DNA of 64,000 bases, taken from NCBI RefSeq assembly GCF_013408525.1, contig NZ_JACBZM010000001.1, positions 1,054,001 through 1,118,000 on the forward strand. The letters are read 5' to 3'. This stretch comes from Nocardioides aromaticivorans. Lineage in GTDB: Bacteria; Actinomycetota; Actinomycetes; Propionibacteriales; Nocardioidaceae. Below, piece after piece: positions 29,625 through 41,839 of the stretch; position 1 is the stretch's first letter; each line of letters starts with the position of its first letter. The position numbers and the translations under genes were made by a program. Below the pieces are notes generated by a model. The model ran no database searches, had not been told where the DNA came from, and saw only the letters and a list, made by a program, of their open reading frames with translations.

Positions 29625-29648
29625 CGATGTGTGACCTGCAGCACATCG
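29625..29648. promoter_or_regulatory. interrupted palindrome upstream of the membrane protein/dehydrogenase pair
   Basis: CGATGTG and CACATCG form a 7+10+7 inverted repeat with a CTGCAG core in the spacer, 15 nt before the ATG. The position suits a repressor or activator operator. A second inverted repeat, CCGTCCG-AA-CGGACGG (29697-29712), lies 48 bp further up, 23 bp after the asparaginase stop, and may instead be that gene's terminator. Confidence 0.35.
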
Positions 29649-29735
29649 ACGCCACCCCGTGCCCCGGAACCGTTGCACGCAGTTGCAGCCCGGAAACCGT
29701 CCGAACGGACGGGGTCGTCACACCTCGGGAGTCCG

Positions 29736-30743
29736 CTAGGGGCGACCGCGCAGCTCGAAGGCAGCAGCGACGTCGGCGCGCGGGACCGGCCCGCCGAGCG
29801 ACAGCGCCCACAGCAGCAGGCGCGCCTTCACCGGTGACAGCCAGCCCGCGCCCACGGCGCCCCGCGCGACCAGGTCGATCTCCGAGCCCGGGTAGCCGTA
29901 CATCGCGCGGCCGGTCGGGCCGGAGCCGGTCCGGGAGGCGAAGACCACGGGCACCTGGCGGGCCAGGCGGCCGATCGCCTCGGCCATCGACGCCGACACG
30001 TGGCCCGCGCCGAAGCCCGCCACCACGAGGCCGTCGACGTCGTCGGCCCGGATCGAGTCGACGATGAAGCCGTCGTCGCCGAGGTAGGTGGCCAGCAGCG
30101 GCACCCGGGGGTCGCCGCCGGCGTGGCCGGGCAGGAGCTTGAGCGGCGGGATCCGGTCCGCGGGGACGCCGTACACGACCTCGGCCTCGACGCAGCGGCC
30201 GATCGGCCCGAAGACCGGCGAGCGGAAGGCGCTGGTGGACATCGAGTCGGTCTTGGCGACCCACCGCGCCTGGTGCACCTCGTCGTCGAAGGCCACCAGC
30301 ACGCCACGCTCGCGCGAGCCCTCCGCCGCCGCGCACCGGACCGCGGTCAGCAGGTTGGCCGGCCCGTCGGCGCCCGCCGCCTCCGGCGAGCGCATCGCGC
30401 CGGTGACCACGAGCGGCTCGGGGCGGTCCCAGAACAGGTCGAGGAGGTACGCCGCCTCCTCGAGCGTGTCGGTCCCCTGGGTGACCACGACCCCGGTGGC
30501 CCCCTCGTCGACCGCCGCCTGCGCCCACTGCAGGGTGCGCAGGATGGTCGGCTCGTCCAGCGACGGGCTGGGCAGCCGGGCCAGCGTCTCGGCCCGGACG
30601 GTCGCGACCTCGTCGAGGCCGGGCACGGCGGCGACCAGCAGCTCGGCGGTCAGGGTCGGCACGACCTCGCTGCCGTCGGCGCTGCTGGAGGTCGAGGCGA
30701 TGGTGCCGCCGAGGGCGCCGACGGCGACCGTGGGGGTGGTCAT
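29736..30743 (-). CDS. L-asparaginase (type II-like asparaginase/glutaminase family)
   Basis: A 335-aa hydrolase producing aspartate and ammonia. The catalytic threonine 14 is in ALGGTIAST, and the second triad segment is VVVTQGTDTLEEAAYLLDL (about 87-105), with VTGAMRSPEAAGADGPANL following. There is no signal peptide, so it is probably cytoplasmic. The ATG at 30743 is chosen because the longer frame upstream is antisense to the YdeI gene. Its length is normal for the family. Confidence 0.92.
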   Translation of the reverse strand: MTTPTVAVGALGGTIASTSSSADGSEVVPTLTAELLVAAVPGLDEVATVRAETLARLPSPSLDEPTILRTLQWAQAAVDEGATGVVVTQGTDTLEEAAYLLDLFWDRPEPLVVTGAMRSPEAAGADGPANLLTAVRCAAAEGSRERGVLVAFDDEVHQARWVAKTDSMSTSAFRSPVFGPIGRCVEAEVVYGVPADRIPPLKLLPGHAGGDPRVPLLATYLGDDGFIVDSIRADDVDGLVVAGFGAGHVSASMAEAIGRLARQVPVVFASRTGSGPTGRAMYGYPGSEIDLVARGAVGAGWLSPVKARLLLWALSLGGPVPRADVAAAFELRGRP

Positions 30744-30785
30744 GGGTCCATCATCCCTGTCGGTGACGTCTGCCAAGGTGAAGGC

Positions 30786-31451
30786 ATGGTGAAGGACGAG
30801 GAGCCCGGCCGGATGGGTGGCAGCGCGGAGCGGCCCGCCCGCTTCTTCGCCGACGAGGCCGAGTTCGAGGCCTGGCTGGCCCGCCACCACGACACCGAGA
30901 CCGAACTGTGGATGGGGATCTACAAGAAGCACGTCCCCGAGCAGGGGCTCACCTGGGCGCGCGCGGTCCCCGTCGCGTTGTGCTGGGGCTGGATCGACTC
31001 GGTCGCCCAGCGGATCGACGACGACGCCGTCCGCCAGCGCTGGAGTCCCCGCAAGAGGACCAGCAACTGGAGCAAGGTCAACCTCGAGCTCGTCGAGCAG
31101 CTCCGAGCCGAGGGCCGCATGCAGCCCAGCGGGCTGGCGATCTGGGAGCAGCGCAAGCCCGACCCGGCGCCGTACACGCACGAGGTCGACGGCGAGCTCG
31201 TGCTCCCCGAGCCCTACGCCGCCCAGCTCGCCGCGAGCCCTGCCGCCACGGCGTTCTGGGAGGCCGCGACCCGCACCTACCGCCGGATCTGCGTCAACTG
31301 GGTGCTCAGCGCCAAGCAGGAGGCCACCCGCGACCGGCGGATGGCCCAGCTGGTCGTCTGCTCGGCAGCCGGCGAGATGATCCCGAGCCAGCGCTACGGG
31401 GAGATCCCGAAGTGGGTCGACCGGGCGGCAGCGGCGGCTCGCGACGCCTGA
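30786..31451 (+). CDS. YdeI/OmpD-associated family protein
   Basis: A 221-aa cytoplasmic protein. FFADEAEFEAWLARHHDTETELWMGIYKKH (about 17-48), ALCWGWIDSVAQRIDDD (60-77) and RKRTSNWSKVNLELVEQLRAEGRMQPSGLA (85-115) are the family signature, and the C-terminal part is the helical bacteriocin-protection-like domain. Some homologues are described as bacteriocin-resistance or OmpD-associated proteins; the activity is not established. The ATG at 30786 has AAGGTGAAGG just upstream. Confidence 0.88.
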   Translation: MVKDEEPGRMGGSAERPARFFADEAEFEAWLARHHDTETELWMGIYKKHVPEQGLTWARAVPVALCWGWIDSVAQRIDDDAVRQRWSPRKRTSNWSKVNLELVEQLRAEGRMQPSGLAIWEQRKPDPAPYTHEVDGELVLPEPYAAQLAASPAATAFWEAATRTYRRICVNWVLSAKQEATRDRRMAQLVVCSAAGEMIPSQRYGEIPKWVDRAAAAARDA

Positions 31452-31454
31452 CCG

Positions 31455-31515
31455 GTCGTACCGGACTGAATGGTCGTGAATTCGCCGCAACCACCGCCAC
31501 TCAGTCCGGTACGAC
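31455..31515. terminator. large inverted repeat between convergent genes
   Basis: GTCGTACCGGACTGA (31455-31469) and its exact complement (31501-31515) form a 15-bp stem around a 31-nt loop. It lies 4 nt after the YdeI stop and 13 nt from the thiC stop, so it can act on both strands. The long loop and the sequence make it look like a mobile or repeated palindromic unit rather than a minimal terminator. Confidence 0.65.
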
Positions 31516-31527
31516 GCCGCGCCCGGT

Positions 31528-33913
<2,386 letters not shown>

Positions 33914-33914
<1 letters not shown>

Positions 33915-34464
33915 TAGGCCACCGCCTCGAGCAGCGCGGCCACCACGGCGCCGGGGTCGGCGGCCCGCATCACGGCACCCATCACGGCGACACCGTGCGC
34001 GCCGGAATCCCTCGCCGCACGGGCGTTCCCGGGCGTGATGCCCCCGAGCGCGAAGGTCGGCAACGGCAGCCCGGCGAAGGCATCGGGCGGCAACGGCGGG
34101 CCGTAGCCGGGCTTGCTCCCGCTCGCCGTGTACGGCGACAGGGTGGCCCAGCTCGCGCCCTCGTCGGCCGCCCGGGCGACCTCGTCGCGTGAGTGGCAGG
34201 AGCGACCGAAGGTCCCGGCGGGCGCGGGCTGGTCGGCCGCGAGGTGCAGCCCGACCGCCGCGGCGAGGTCGCGGCGCGCCGCGACCACCGTCAGCCCCAG
34301 GTCGGCCAGGTCGGCGGCCAGCTGCTCTCGCTGCGGGTCCTCGAGGTCGAGCTCGCGCAGCACGACGTGGCTCAGCCCGGCCTCCCGGCAGGCCGCCATC
34401 TGGGCGCGCAGGCACCGGCCCAGCGACAGCTGGGACCGGTCGGTCAGCACCACCAGCCGCGGCA

Positions 34465-34465
<1 letters not shown>
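33914..34465 (-). CDS. ThiE/TenI-like thiamine phosphate synthase paralogue
   Basis: A 183-aa TIM-barrel protein of the thiamine phosphate synthase superfamily. It has LGRSCHSRDEVARAADEGASWATLSPYTASGSKPGYGPPL-like segments (about 85-125) and LPTFALGGITPGNARAARDSGAHGVAVMGAVMRA near the end. The pyrophosphate-binding part is less canonical than in the thiE at 36622, and the order next to thiG recalls tenI (thiazole tautomerase). The GTG at 34468 or ATG at 34465 overlaps the thiG stop. Two ThiE-like genes in one operon suggest divided roles. Confidence 0.78.
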
Positions 34466-36460
<1,995 letters not shown>

Positions 36461-36461
36461 C

Positions 36462-36623
36462 AGGCCATGCCTCCCACGTCAGCGCCGTCGCGAGCGGCGT
36501 TTGCGGCCGATCTGGCAAGGCGGGGACGCGAAGGCATGCTGGATCGCACGTCGAGCGACCCCAACGCAGCCAGATCGAGTCGGAAACGTCGCGCAGCAGG
36601 CGGTGGCGTGGGAGACATGGCCT
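36462..36623. repeat. 162-bp near-palindromic spacer inside the thi operon
   Basis: The terminal 17 nt (36462-36478, AGGCCATGCCTCCCACG) recur as an inverted copy with one mismatch at 36607-36623. Inside, arms stay alignable over tens of bases: CGATCTGGC on the left matches GCCAGATCG on the right at mirror positions, and so do GCGTTT/ACGTTT-like and GGGG-CGC blocks. The centre lies near 36542. The right end includes the stop codon of thiE, and the left end begins 2 nt before the thiO ATG. A MITE-like or REP/BIME-like insertion is possible. Confidence 0.8.
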
Positions 36624-37239
36624 AAGCGACTGCCTGCACGAGCTCCTTCGCTGCTGCCACGGGATCGGGATGTCGCCAGATCGCGCCGATCACGGCCACG
36701 CCGTGCGCGCCTGCGGCCCGGGCGCCGGTGGCCGTGGTGGCCGTGAGGCCGCCGATCGCGACGAGCGGGAGGACGCCGGCGGCCTCGCGGACCGCGTCCA
36801 CGCCCAGTGGGGCGGGCAGCCCCGCCTTGGACGTCGTCGCGAGCAGCGGGCCGAACCCGGCGTAGTCGGCACCGTCCGCGGCGGCCGCCTCCGCACCCGC
36901 GCGGGTCCGGCAGGTCGCGCCGACCAGGAGGTGCGGCGCCAGCCGCCGGGCGTCGGCGACCGCGAGGTCCTCGGCGCCGAGGTGGACGCCATCGGCACCA
37001 GCGGCGAGGGCGACGTCCAGCCGGTCGTTGACGAGCACCCGGGCGTCGTACGGGCGGACGGCGTCGAGCACCGCACGGCTCAGCGCGACGAGGTCGCGGG
37101 TCGTCAGGCCCTTGGCCCGGACCTGGAAGCCGTCCACGCCGGCCCGGGCGAGCGCCGGCAACAGCGACAGGTCGTCGGCATCGGACACGAGGCAGGTCAG
37201 CCTCGGCACATCGAGGGGAACAGCACGCAGCACAGTCAT
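36622..37239 (-). CDS. thiE: thiamine phosphate synthase ThiE
   Basis: A 205-aa TIM-barrel enzyme that joins HMP-pyrophosphate and thiazole phosphate. Recognised segments are FQVRAKGLTTRDLVALSRAV (about 38-57), VLVNDRLDVALAAGADGVHLGAEDL (67-91), DYAGFGPLLATTSKAGLPAPLG (about 125-147) and LVAIGGLTATTATGARAAGAHGVAVIGAIWRH. The DYxGxGP loop makes this the more canonical of the two ThiE-like genes. It starts 7 nt after the riboswitch, as the first gene of the operon. Confidence 0.92.
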   Translation of the reverse strand: MTVLRAVPLDVPRLTCLVSDADDLSLLPALARAGVDGFQVRAKGLTTRDLVALSRAVLDAVRPYDARVLVNDRLDVALAAGADGVHLGAEDLAVADARRLAPHLLVGATCRTRAGAEAAAADGADYAGFGPLLATTSKAGLPAPLGVDAVREAAGVLPLVAIGGLTATTATGARAAGAHGVAVIGAIWRHPDPVAAAKELVQAVA

Positions 37240-37245
37240 CTCATC

Positions 37246-37332
37246 CGTTCCTTCGCCGGCATGATCCGGATCAGGTGTGACGGTCGGAGCGGCTCCAGCT
37301 CCCTCTCAGCCCGCTGCCGCGGACTCCCGTGG
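37246..37332 (-). ncRNA. TPP riboswitch (THI element)
   Basis: On the minus strand the order ACGGGAG, GGGCTGAGAGGG, a variable stem GAGC..GCTC, then CCTGATCCGGATCATGCCGGCGAAGGAA (given here in parts: CCTGATCCGG at 37275-37266 and GCCGGCGAAGGAA at 37260-37248) matches the conserved P2/P3 and P4/P5 arms of the TPP aptamer. It ends a few nt before the thiE ATG. Ligand binding probably masks the thiE ribosome-binding region (GGAACGGATGAG), so control is likely at translation initiation. Confidence 0.95.
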
Positions 37333-37343
37333 GTTGTCGACGA

Positions 37344-38429
37344 TCACGCTAGCGCACGGTCCCCGGCGCGCAACTGCGCGTCCAGGAAGCGGCGGACGGC
37401 GAGCGCCGCCGCGCGTCCCGCACGGTTGCCCCCGATCGTGCTCGCGGAGGGCCCGTAGCCGACCAGCTGGACCCGCGGGTCGCGCTCCGCGGTGGTCGCG
37501 GTCTGCACGTCGGACCCGCTCTGCAGCAGGGCGATCCCGCCGTGCGGGCTGCGCAGGTGCAGCGGTGCGAGGTGGGCCACCGCGGGCCGGAAGCCGGTGG
37601 CCCAGAGGATCACGTCGACCCGCTCGAAGCGGCCGTCGGCCCAGCGGACGCCGTCCGGCTCGATCCGCTCGAACATCGGCAGCCGCCGCTCGTAGGCGCC
37701 CAGCCGCGCGGCCTCCTGCTCCTGCGGACGCAGGGCGAGGCCGGTCACGCTGACGACGCTCGCGGGCGGCAGGCCCTGCCGCACCCGCTCCTGCACCATC
37801 TCGATCGCATGGCGACCGACGTTCTCGTCGAAGTGCTCGCGCCAGACCGGCGGGCGGCGGGTCGCCCAGAGCACGTCGGTCCGCGGTGCCAGCTCGCCGA
37901 TGAACTGCACGGCCGAGGCCCCGCCACCGACGACGAGCACCCGCTTGCCGTCGAAGTGCTCCGGCCCCGGGTAGTCGGCGGTGTGCAGCTGCTCGCCGCG
38001 GAACTCCCCCGCCCCCGGGTACGACGGCACGAAAGGCTGCGTCCAGGTGCCGGTCGCGTTGACCAGCGTCCGCGTGGTCCACTGCCGCGCGCCGGCGTGC
38101 ACCACCAGCAGGTCGCCCTCGGAGGTCACCCGGTCCACGCGCACGGGCCGGACGACGGGCAGCCGGTGGTCGGCCTCGTAGCGCGCGAACCAGTCGGCGA
38201 GGACCGCGTTCGCCCGGTCGGCCGAGCCGCCGGGGGCGGGCGCGTCGGGCAGGTCGGCGACGCCGTGGACGTCGTTCATCGTGAGCGAGTCCCAGCGGTG
38301 CTGCCACGCCCCGCCCGGGCGGGGGTTGGCGTCGAGGACCACGTGGTCGAGGCCGAGCCGGCCGAGGTGGTACGACGCGGACAGGCCGGCCTGGCCTGCC
38401 CCGATCACCACGGCGTCGTACACGTGCAT
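37344..38429 (-). CDS. flavin-containing monooxygenase (NAD(P)-binding domain-containing protein)
   Basis: A 361-aa FAD/NADPH-dependent oxygenase. Two dinucleotide motifs are seen: YDAVVIGAGQAGLSASYHLGRLG (4-26) for FAD and KRVLVVGGGASAVQFIGELA (about 165-184) for NADPH, with ATGFRPAVAHL near the end. The FMO fingerprint FxGxxxHxxxY is only loosely represented by FRGEQLHTADY (about 146-156). Its substrate is unknown. The ATG at 38429 begins directly before the FAD motif; the in-frame upstream extension lacks coding character. It lies between the riboswitch and a secreted-protein gene. Confidence 0.87.
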   Translation of the reverse strand: MHVYDAVVIGAGQAGLSASYHLGRLGLDHVVLDANPRPGGAWQHRWDSLTMNDVHGVADLPDAPAPGGSADRANAVLADWFARYEADHRLPVVRPVRVDRVTSEGDLLVVHAGARQWTTRTLVNATGTWTQPFVPSYPGAGEFRGEQLHTADYPGPEHFDGKRVLVVGGGASAVQFIGELAPRTDVLWATRRPPVWREHFDENVGRHAIEMVQERVRQGLPPASVVSVTGLALRPQEQEAARLGAYERRLPMFERIEPDGVRWADGRFERVDVILWATGFRPAVAHLAPLHLRSPHGGIALLQSGSDVQTATTAERDPRVQLVGYGPSASTIGGNRAGRAAALAVRRFLDAQLRAGDRALA

Positions 38430-38662
38430 GGTGGGAGGAACGCTCGCGAGCGCGAAACACGTCCCGGTACCCACTGCGAGTTTGGTCACCCCTCTCACGC
38501 GAGCCGGACGGAGGCGATAGCCTGTCGCCATCTGTGCGTGACCTGCGGGGGGATTGCTCCGTTGATACTGCGGGAACGGCATGGCTTTTACCCCCTCTCG
38601 GGGCGGAGCGTGGGTTCTGCCGGGGGACACGACAACGAAAAACACTGTGGGAATGGGGTCCC
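38430..38662. other. divergent promoter region
   Basis: A 233-bp region between the minus-strand monooxygenase and the plus-strand secreted protein. GATAGCCT near 38515-38522 is a possible -10 for the secreted-protein gene, which would leave a leader of about 140 nt containing CCCCCTCTCGGGG-type GC-rich stems. No open frame with family features was seen. Confidence 0.4.
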
Positions 38663-39943
38663 GTGAACGTCCGTAAGCTCTTGAGCCTGTTCGCCTTCCT
38701 GGCGACGGTCTTCGCACTGGTGGCGGTCCCGTCGCCGTCCGCGCAGGCCGCACCGGTCGACGACTGGAATTATTCCGCCAACACCGGCGCCACGTACGTC
38801 AAGGCGCTCGGCAGCACCGTCTCGTCCGACCTGACCGCGGCGACCGCGATCAGCGGCGGTCCGGCCCGAACGTCCAGCAACAGCACCGCCGCGGCCAATG
38901 TCACCGGCCTGCTGAGCGTCGGCGCCGCCGAGACCAAGACCTGGGCCACCAAGAGCGGTGGCAACATCGAGATCAACTCGTGGGCGCGCGTCGCCGGGGT
39001 CAACCTGCTCAACGGCCTGATCAAGATCGACGCCGTCGAGAGCACCGTCACCACGACCGGCAAGCCCGACGGCACCAGCTCCGCAGTGGGCAACCACAAG
39101 CTGCTCGGCATCAAGATCCTCGGCGTCAACCTCCCGGTCGACATCCCGAAGAACTACAGCGTCAACATCCCGGGCGTCGCGGCGATCAGCCTCAACGCGA
39201 CCTTCCACGCCGGCACCTCCGAGCTCGCCGGCACCCGCAGCTGGGCCGTCGCCGTGCAGCTGCTCAAGCCGCGTGACGGCTTCAACGCGGGCACGGTCAT
39301 CATCGCCAGCCCGGTGAACCACTACCTGCAGGAGGCCGTCCCGGCCGCCAACGCCCCGCGCCTCGGTGGCTTCGCCTACAGCAGCCGCATCCAGGCCAAG
39401 GTCGGCACGCAGATCAGCGTCGTCTCCGACCCGACCGCCTACACCGGCACGCCGTTCAACGGCAGCAACGGCACCACGCTGCGCAACTCGACGGCCACGG
39501 TGAGCCTCCCGGGCATCGCCACCCTCGGCACGCTGACCTCGACCAGCACGTCGAGCCGTGACTCGACGACCGGCAACGCCGACATCACCAACACCAACAA
39601 GACGGTGGGCCTCAACCTCCTCGGCGGCCTGATCAAGGCCGACGCGATCGAGGTCACCGCCAGCGCCAAGCTGGTCGACGGCAAGTGGACGCAGTCCATG
39701 AAGATGACGACCGTCAACCTGGTGATCGCCGGCAACGCCATCCCGGTCAACGTCTCGCCCAACACGTCGATCGACGTGGCCGGGCTGGGCAAGGTCGAGC
39801 TCAACAAGCAGGGCGTCGACGCCGGCAAGAAGATCAACCGGATCGACGGCCTGCGGATCACGCTCAACACGGCACAGGCGGGTCTCCCCGTGGGCGCCGT
39901 GATCGAGTTCGCGATCGCTGCGACGCAGATGACCACCGCCTGA
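38663..39943 (+). CDS. secreted choice-of-anchor P family protein
   Basis: A 426-aa exported protein. The signal peptide covers residues 1-31 (core LLSLFAFLATVFALVAV, cleavage after AQA). The mature chain is two related beta-rich halves: VAGVNLLNGLIKIDAVESTVT...VNLPVDIPKNYSVNIPGVAAISLN and VGLNLLGGLIKADAIEVTASA...IPVNVSPNTSIDVAGLGKVELN. This matches the actinobacterial choice-of-anchor P domain, known mainly from cell-surface proteins. No LPXTG or membrane anchor is present. The GTG at 38663 gives a clean signal peptide. A strong terminator follows. Confidence 0.85.
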   Translation: MNVRKLLSLFAFLATVFALVAVPSPSAQAAPVDDWNYSANTGATYVKALGSTVSSDLTAATAISGGPARTSSNSTAAANVTGLLSVGAAETKTWATKSGGNIEINSWARVAGVNLLNGLIKIDAVESTVTTTGKPDGTSSAVGNHKLLGIKILGVNLPVDIPKNYSVNIPGVAAISLNATFHAGTSELAGTRSWAVAVQLLKPRDGFNAGTVIIASPVNHYLQEAVPAANAPRLGGFAYSSRIQAKVGTQISVVSDPTAYTGTPFNGSNGTTLRNSTATVSLPGIATLGTLTSTSTSSRDSTTGNADITNTNKTVGLNLLGGLIKADAIEVTASAKLVDGKWTQSMKMTTVNLVIAGNAIPVNVSPNTSIDVAGLGKVELNKQGVDAGKKINRIDGLRITLNTAQAGLPVGAVIEFAIAATQMTTA

Positions 39944-39956
39944 CACCGATCAGCAA

Positions 39957-39995
39957 CGACGAGGGCCGGACGCCAGGGGCGCCCGGCCCTCGTCG
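39957..39995 (+). terminator. strong hairpin terminator
   Basis: CGACGAGGGCCGG and CCGGCCCTCGTCG form a perfect 13-bp stem around a 13-nt loop, 13 nt after the stop of the choice-of-anchor P gene. There is no U-tract, as is usual in high-GC actinobacteria. Confidence 0.8.
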
Positions 39996-40022
39996 CATGT
40001 CAGGGCAACGCCACGGACGCGA

Positions 40023-40028
40023 TATCCT
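40023..40028 (+). promoter_or_regulatory. putative -10 box (TATCCT) of the class I fumarase, leaderless type
   Basis: TATCCT ends 8 nt before the GTG at 40037. There is no ribosome-binding site, which supports that GTG over the in-frame GTG at 40031. Confidence 0.45.
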
Positions 40029-40036
40029 CGGTGCCC

Positions 40037-41725
40037 GTGGCTGAAGCAGAGTTCCGGTACTCCGACCTCCTCCCGGCGTCGCACGACGACACCCCCTACC
40101 GACTGATCACGACGGAGGGCGTCGAGACCGTCGAGGGCCCGGACGGACAGACCTTCCTCAAGGTCGACCCCGCCGCGATCCAGCGGCTCACCGCAGAGGC
40201 GATGCACGACATCAGCCACTACCTGCGCCCCGCGCACCTGAAGCAGCTGCGCAAGATCATCGACGACCCCGAGGCGTCGGGCAACGACCGGTTCGTGGCG
40301 CTCGACCTGCTCAAGAACGTCAACATCTCCGCCGGCGGCGTCCTCCCGATGTGCCAGGACACCGGCACCGCCATCGTGATGGGCAAGAAGTCCGAGGGCG
40401 TGCTCACCGGCGCCGACGACGGCGAGTGGATCAGCAAGGGCGTGTACGACGCCTACACGAAGCTCAACCTCCGCTACAGCCAGCTCGCCCCGCTGACGAC
40501 GTACGAGGAGAGGAACACCGGCACCAACCTGCCGGCGCAGATCGAGCTCTACTCGACGCCGTCGAAGGACGGGAAGCCCGAGTACAAGTTCCTCTTCATG
40601 GCCAAGGGCGGTGGCTCGGCCAACAAGTCGTTCCTCTTCCAGGAGACGAAGGCCGTCCTCAACCCGAAGCGGATGCTGGAGTTCCTCGACGAGAAGATCC
40701 GCTCGCTCGGCACGGCCGCCTGCCCGCCGTACCACCTGGCGGTCGTGATCGGCGGCACCTCCGCCGAGTTCGCGCTCAAGACCGCGAAGTACGCCAGCGC
40801 GCACTACCTCGACAACCTGCCCACCGAGGGCTCGATGTCGGCCCACGGCTTCCGCGACCTCGAGCTGGAGGAGGAGGTCTTCAAGCTGACCCAGTCCTTC
40901 GGGATCGGTGCGCAGTTCGGCGGCAAGTACTTCTGCCACGACGTCCGCGTCGTCCGCCTCCCCCGCCACGGCGCCTCCTGCCCGGTCGCGATCGCCGTCT
41001 CCTGCTCCGCCGACCGGCAGGCGCTCGGCAAGATCACGTCCGAGGGCGTCTTCCTCGAGCAGCTCGAGACCGACCCGGCGCAGTACATGCCCGACGCCGG
41101 CGTGGCCGAGGACATCTCGGGCGGCGAGGTCGTGAAGGTCGACCTCAACCGGCCGATGAGCGAGATCTTGGCCCAGCTGTCGTCGTACCCGGTCAAGACG
41201 CGGCTCTCCCTCACCGGCCCGCTCGTGGTGGCCCGCGACATCGCGCACGCGAAGATCCAGGAGCGCCTGGACGCCGGCGAGGAGATGCCCGACTACCTCA
41301 AGAACCACCCGGTCTACTACGCCGGCCCGGCCAAGACCCCCGAGGGCATGGCCTCCGGCTCCTTCGGTCCCACCACCGCCGGCCGGATGGACTCCTACGT
41401 GAAGTCCTTCCAGGCCGCCGGCGGCTCGATGGTCATGCTCGCCAAGGGCAACCGCTCCAAGCAGGTCACCGAGGCGTGCAACGAGTACGGCGGCTTCTAC
41501 CTCGGCTCGATCGGCGGCCCGGCCGCGCGACTGGCCCAGGACTGCATCAAGAGCCAGGAGGTCATCGAGTACCCCGAGCTCGGCATGGAGGCGGTCTGGA
41601 AGATCCAGGTCGAGGACTTCCCGGCGTTCATCGTGGTCGACGACAAGGGCAACGACTTCTTCACCGACCCGAGCGGTGCGGTCACGGTGCCCATCTCGGG
41701 CATCCGGGTGCGCTCGGCGGAGTAG
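40037..41725 (+). CDS. class I (iron-sulfur) fumarate hydratase
   Basis: A 562-aa enzyme interconverting fumarate and malate with an oxygen-sensitive [4Fe-4S] cluster. It carries both domains of the FumA type: the alpha part ([16 protein letters not shown], about 108-123; [22 protein letters not shown]) and the beta part ([61 protein letters not shown]). Cluster ligands are expected among C110, C226-like and C303-like cysteines. The chosen GTG is preceded by TATCCT rather than a ribosome-binding site. The same window also encodes class II FumC. Confidence 0.93.
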   Translation: MAEAEFRYSDLLPASHDDTPYRLITTEGVETVEGPDGQTFLKVDPAAIQRLTAEAMHDISHYLRPAHLKQLRKIIDDPEASGNDRFVALDLLKNVNISAGGVLPMCQDTGTAIVMGKKSEGVLTGADDGEWISKGVYDAYTKLNLRYSQLAPLTTYEERNTGTNLPAQIELYSTPSKDGKPEYKFLFMAKGGGSANKSFLFQETKAVLNPKRMLEFLDEKIRSLGTAACPPYHLAVVIGGTSAEFALKTAKYASAHYLDNLPTEGSMSAHGFRDLELEEEVFKLTQSFGIGAQFGGKYFCHDVRVVRLPRHGASCPVAIAVSCSADRQALGKITSEGVFLEQLETDPAQYMPDAGVAEDISGGEVVKVDLNRPMSEILAQLSSYPVKTRLSLTGPLVVARDIAHAKIQERLDAGEEMPDYLKNHPVYYAGPAKTPEGMASGSFGPTTAGRMDSYVKSFQAAGGSMVMLAKGNRSKQVTEACNEYGGFYLGSIGGPAARLAQDCIKSQEVIEYPELGMEAVWKIQVEDFPAFIVVDDKGNDFFTDPSGAVTVPISGIRVRSAE

Positions 41726-41787
41726 CCGGCGGCCGGGGATCCGCGCCGATTCGGCGAAAACGGTCCGTCGGGCTCGCCCGCCGTGCT

Positions 41788-41839
41788 GTACTCCCGTCTC
41801 GGCGCCATCCGGGTGCCGCCGTTTCTCGGAAGGCTGGAG
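41788..41839 (+). promoter_or_regulatory. leader motif shared with the gene at 44077 (copy A)
   Basis: GTAC-N9-GGCGCC-N4-GGGTGCCGCCGTTTCTCGG precedes the ATG at 41840. A matching arrangement precedes the paralogous secreted-protein gene. The sequence is not conserved in reading frame between the two, so it is a nucleotide element rather than a coding one. Confidence 0.5.
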
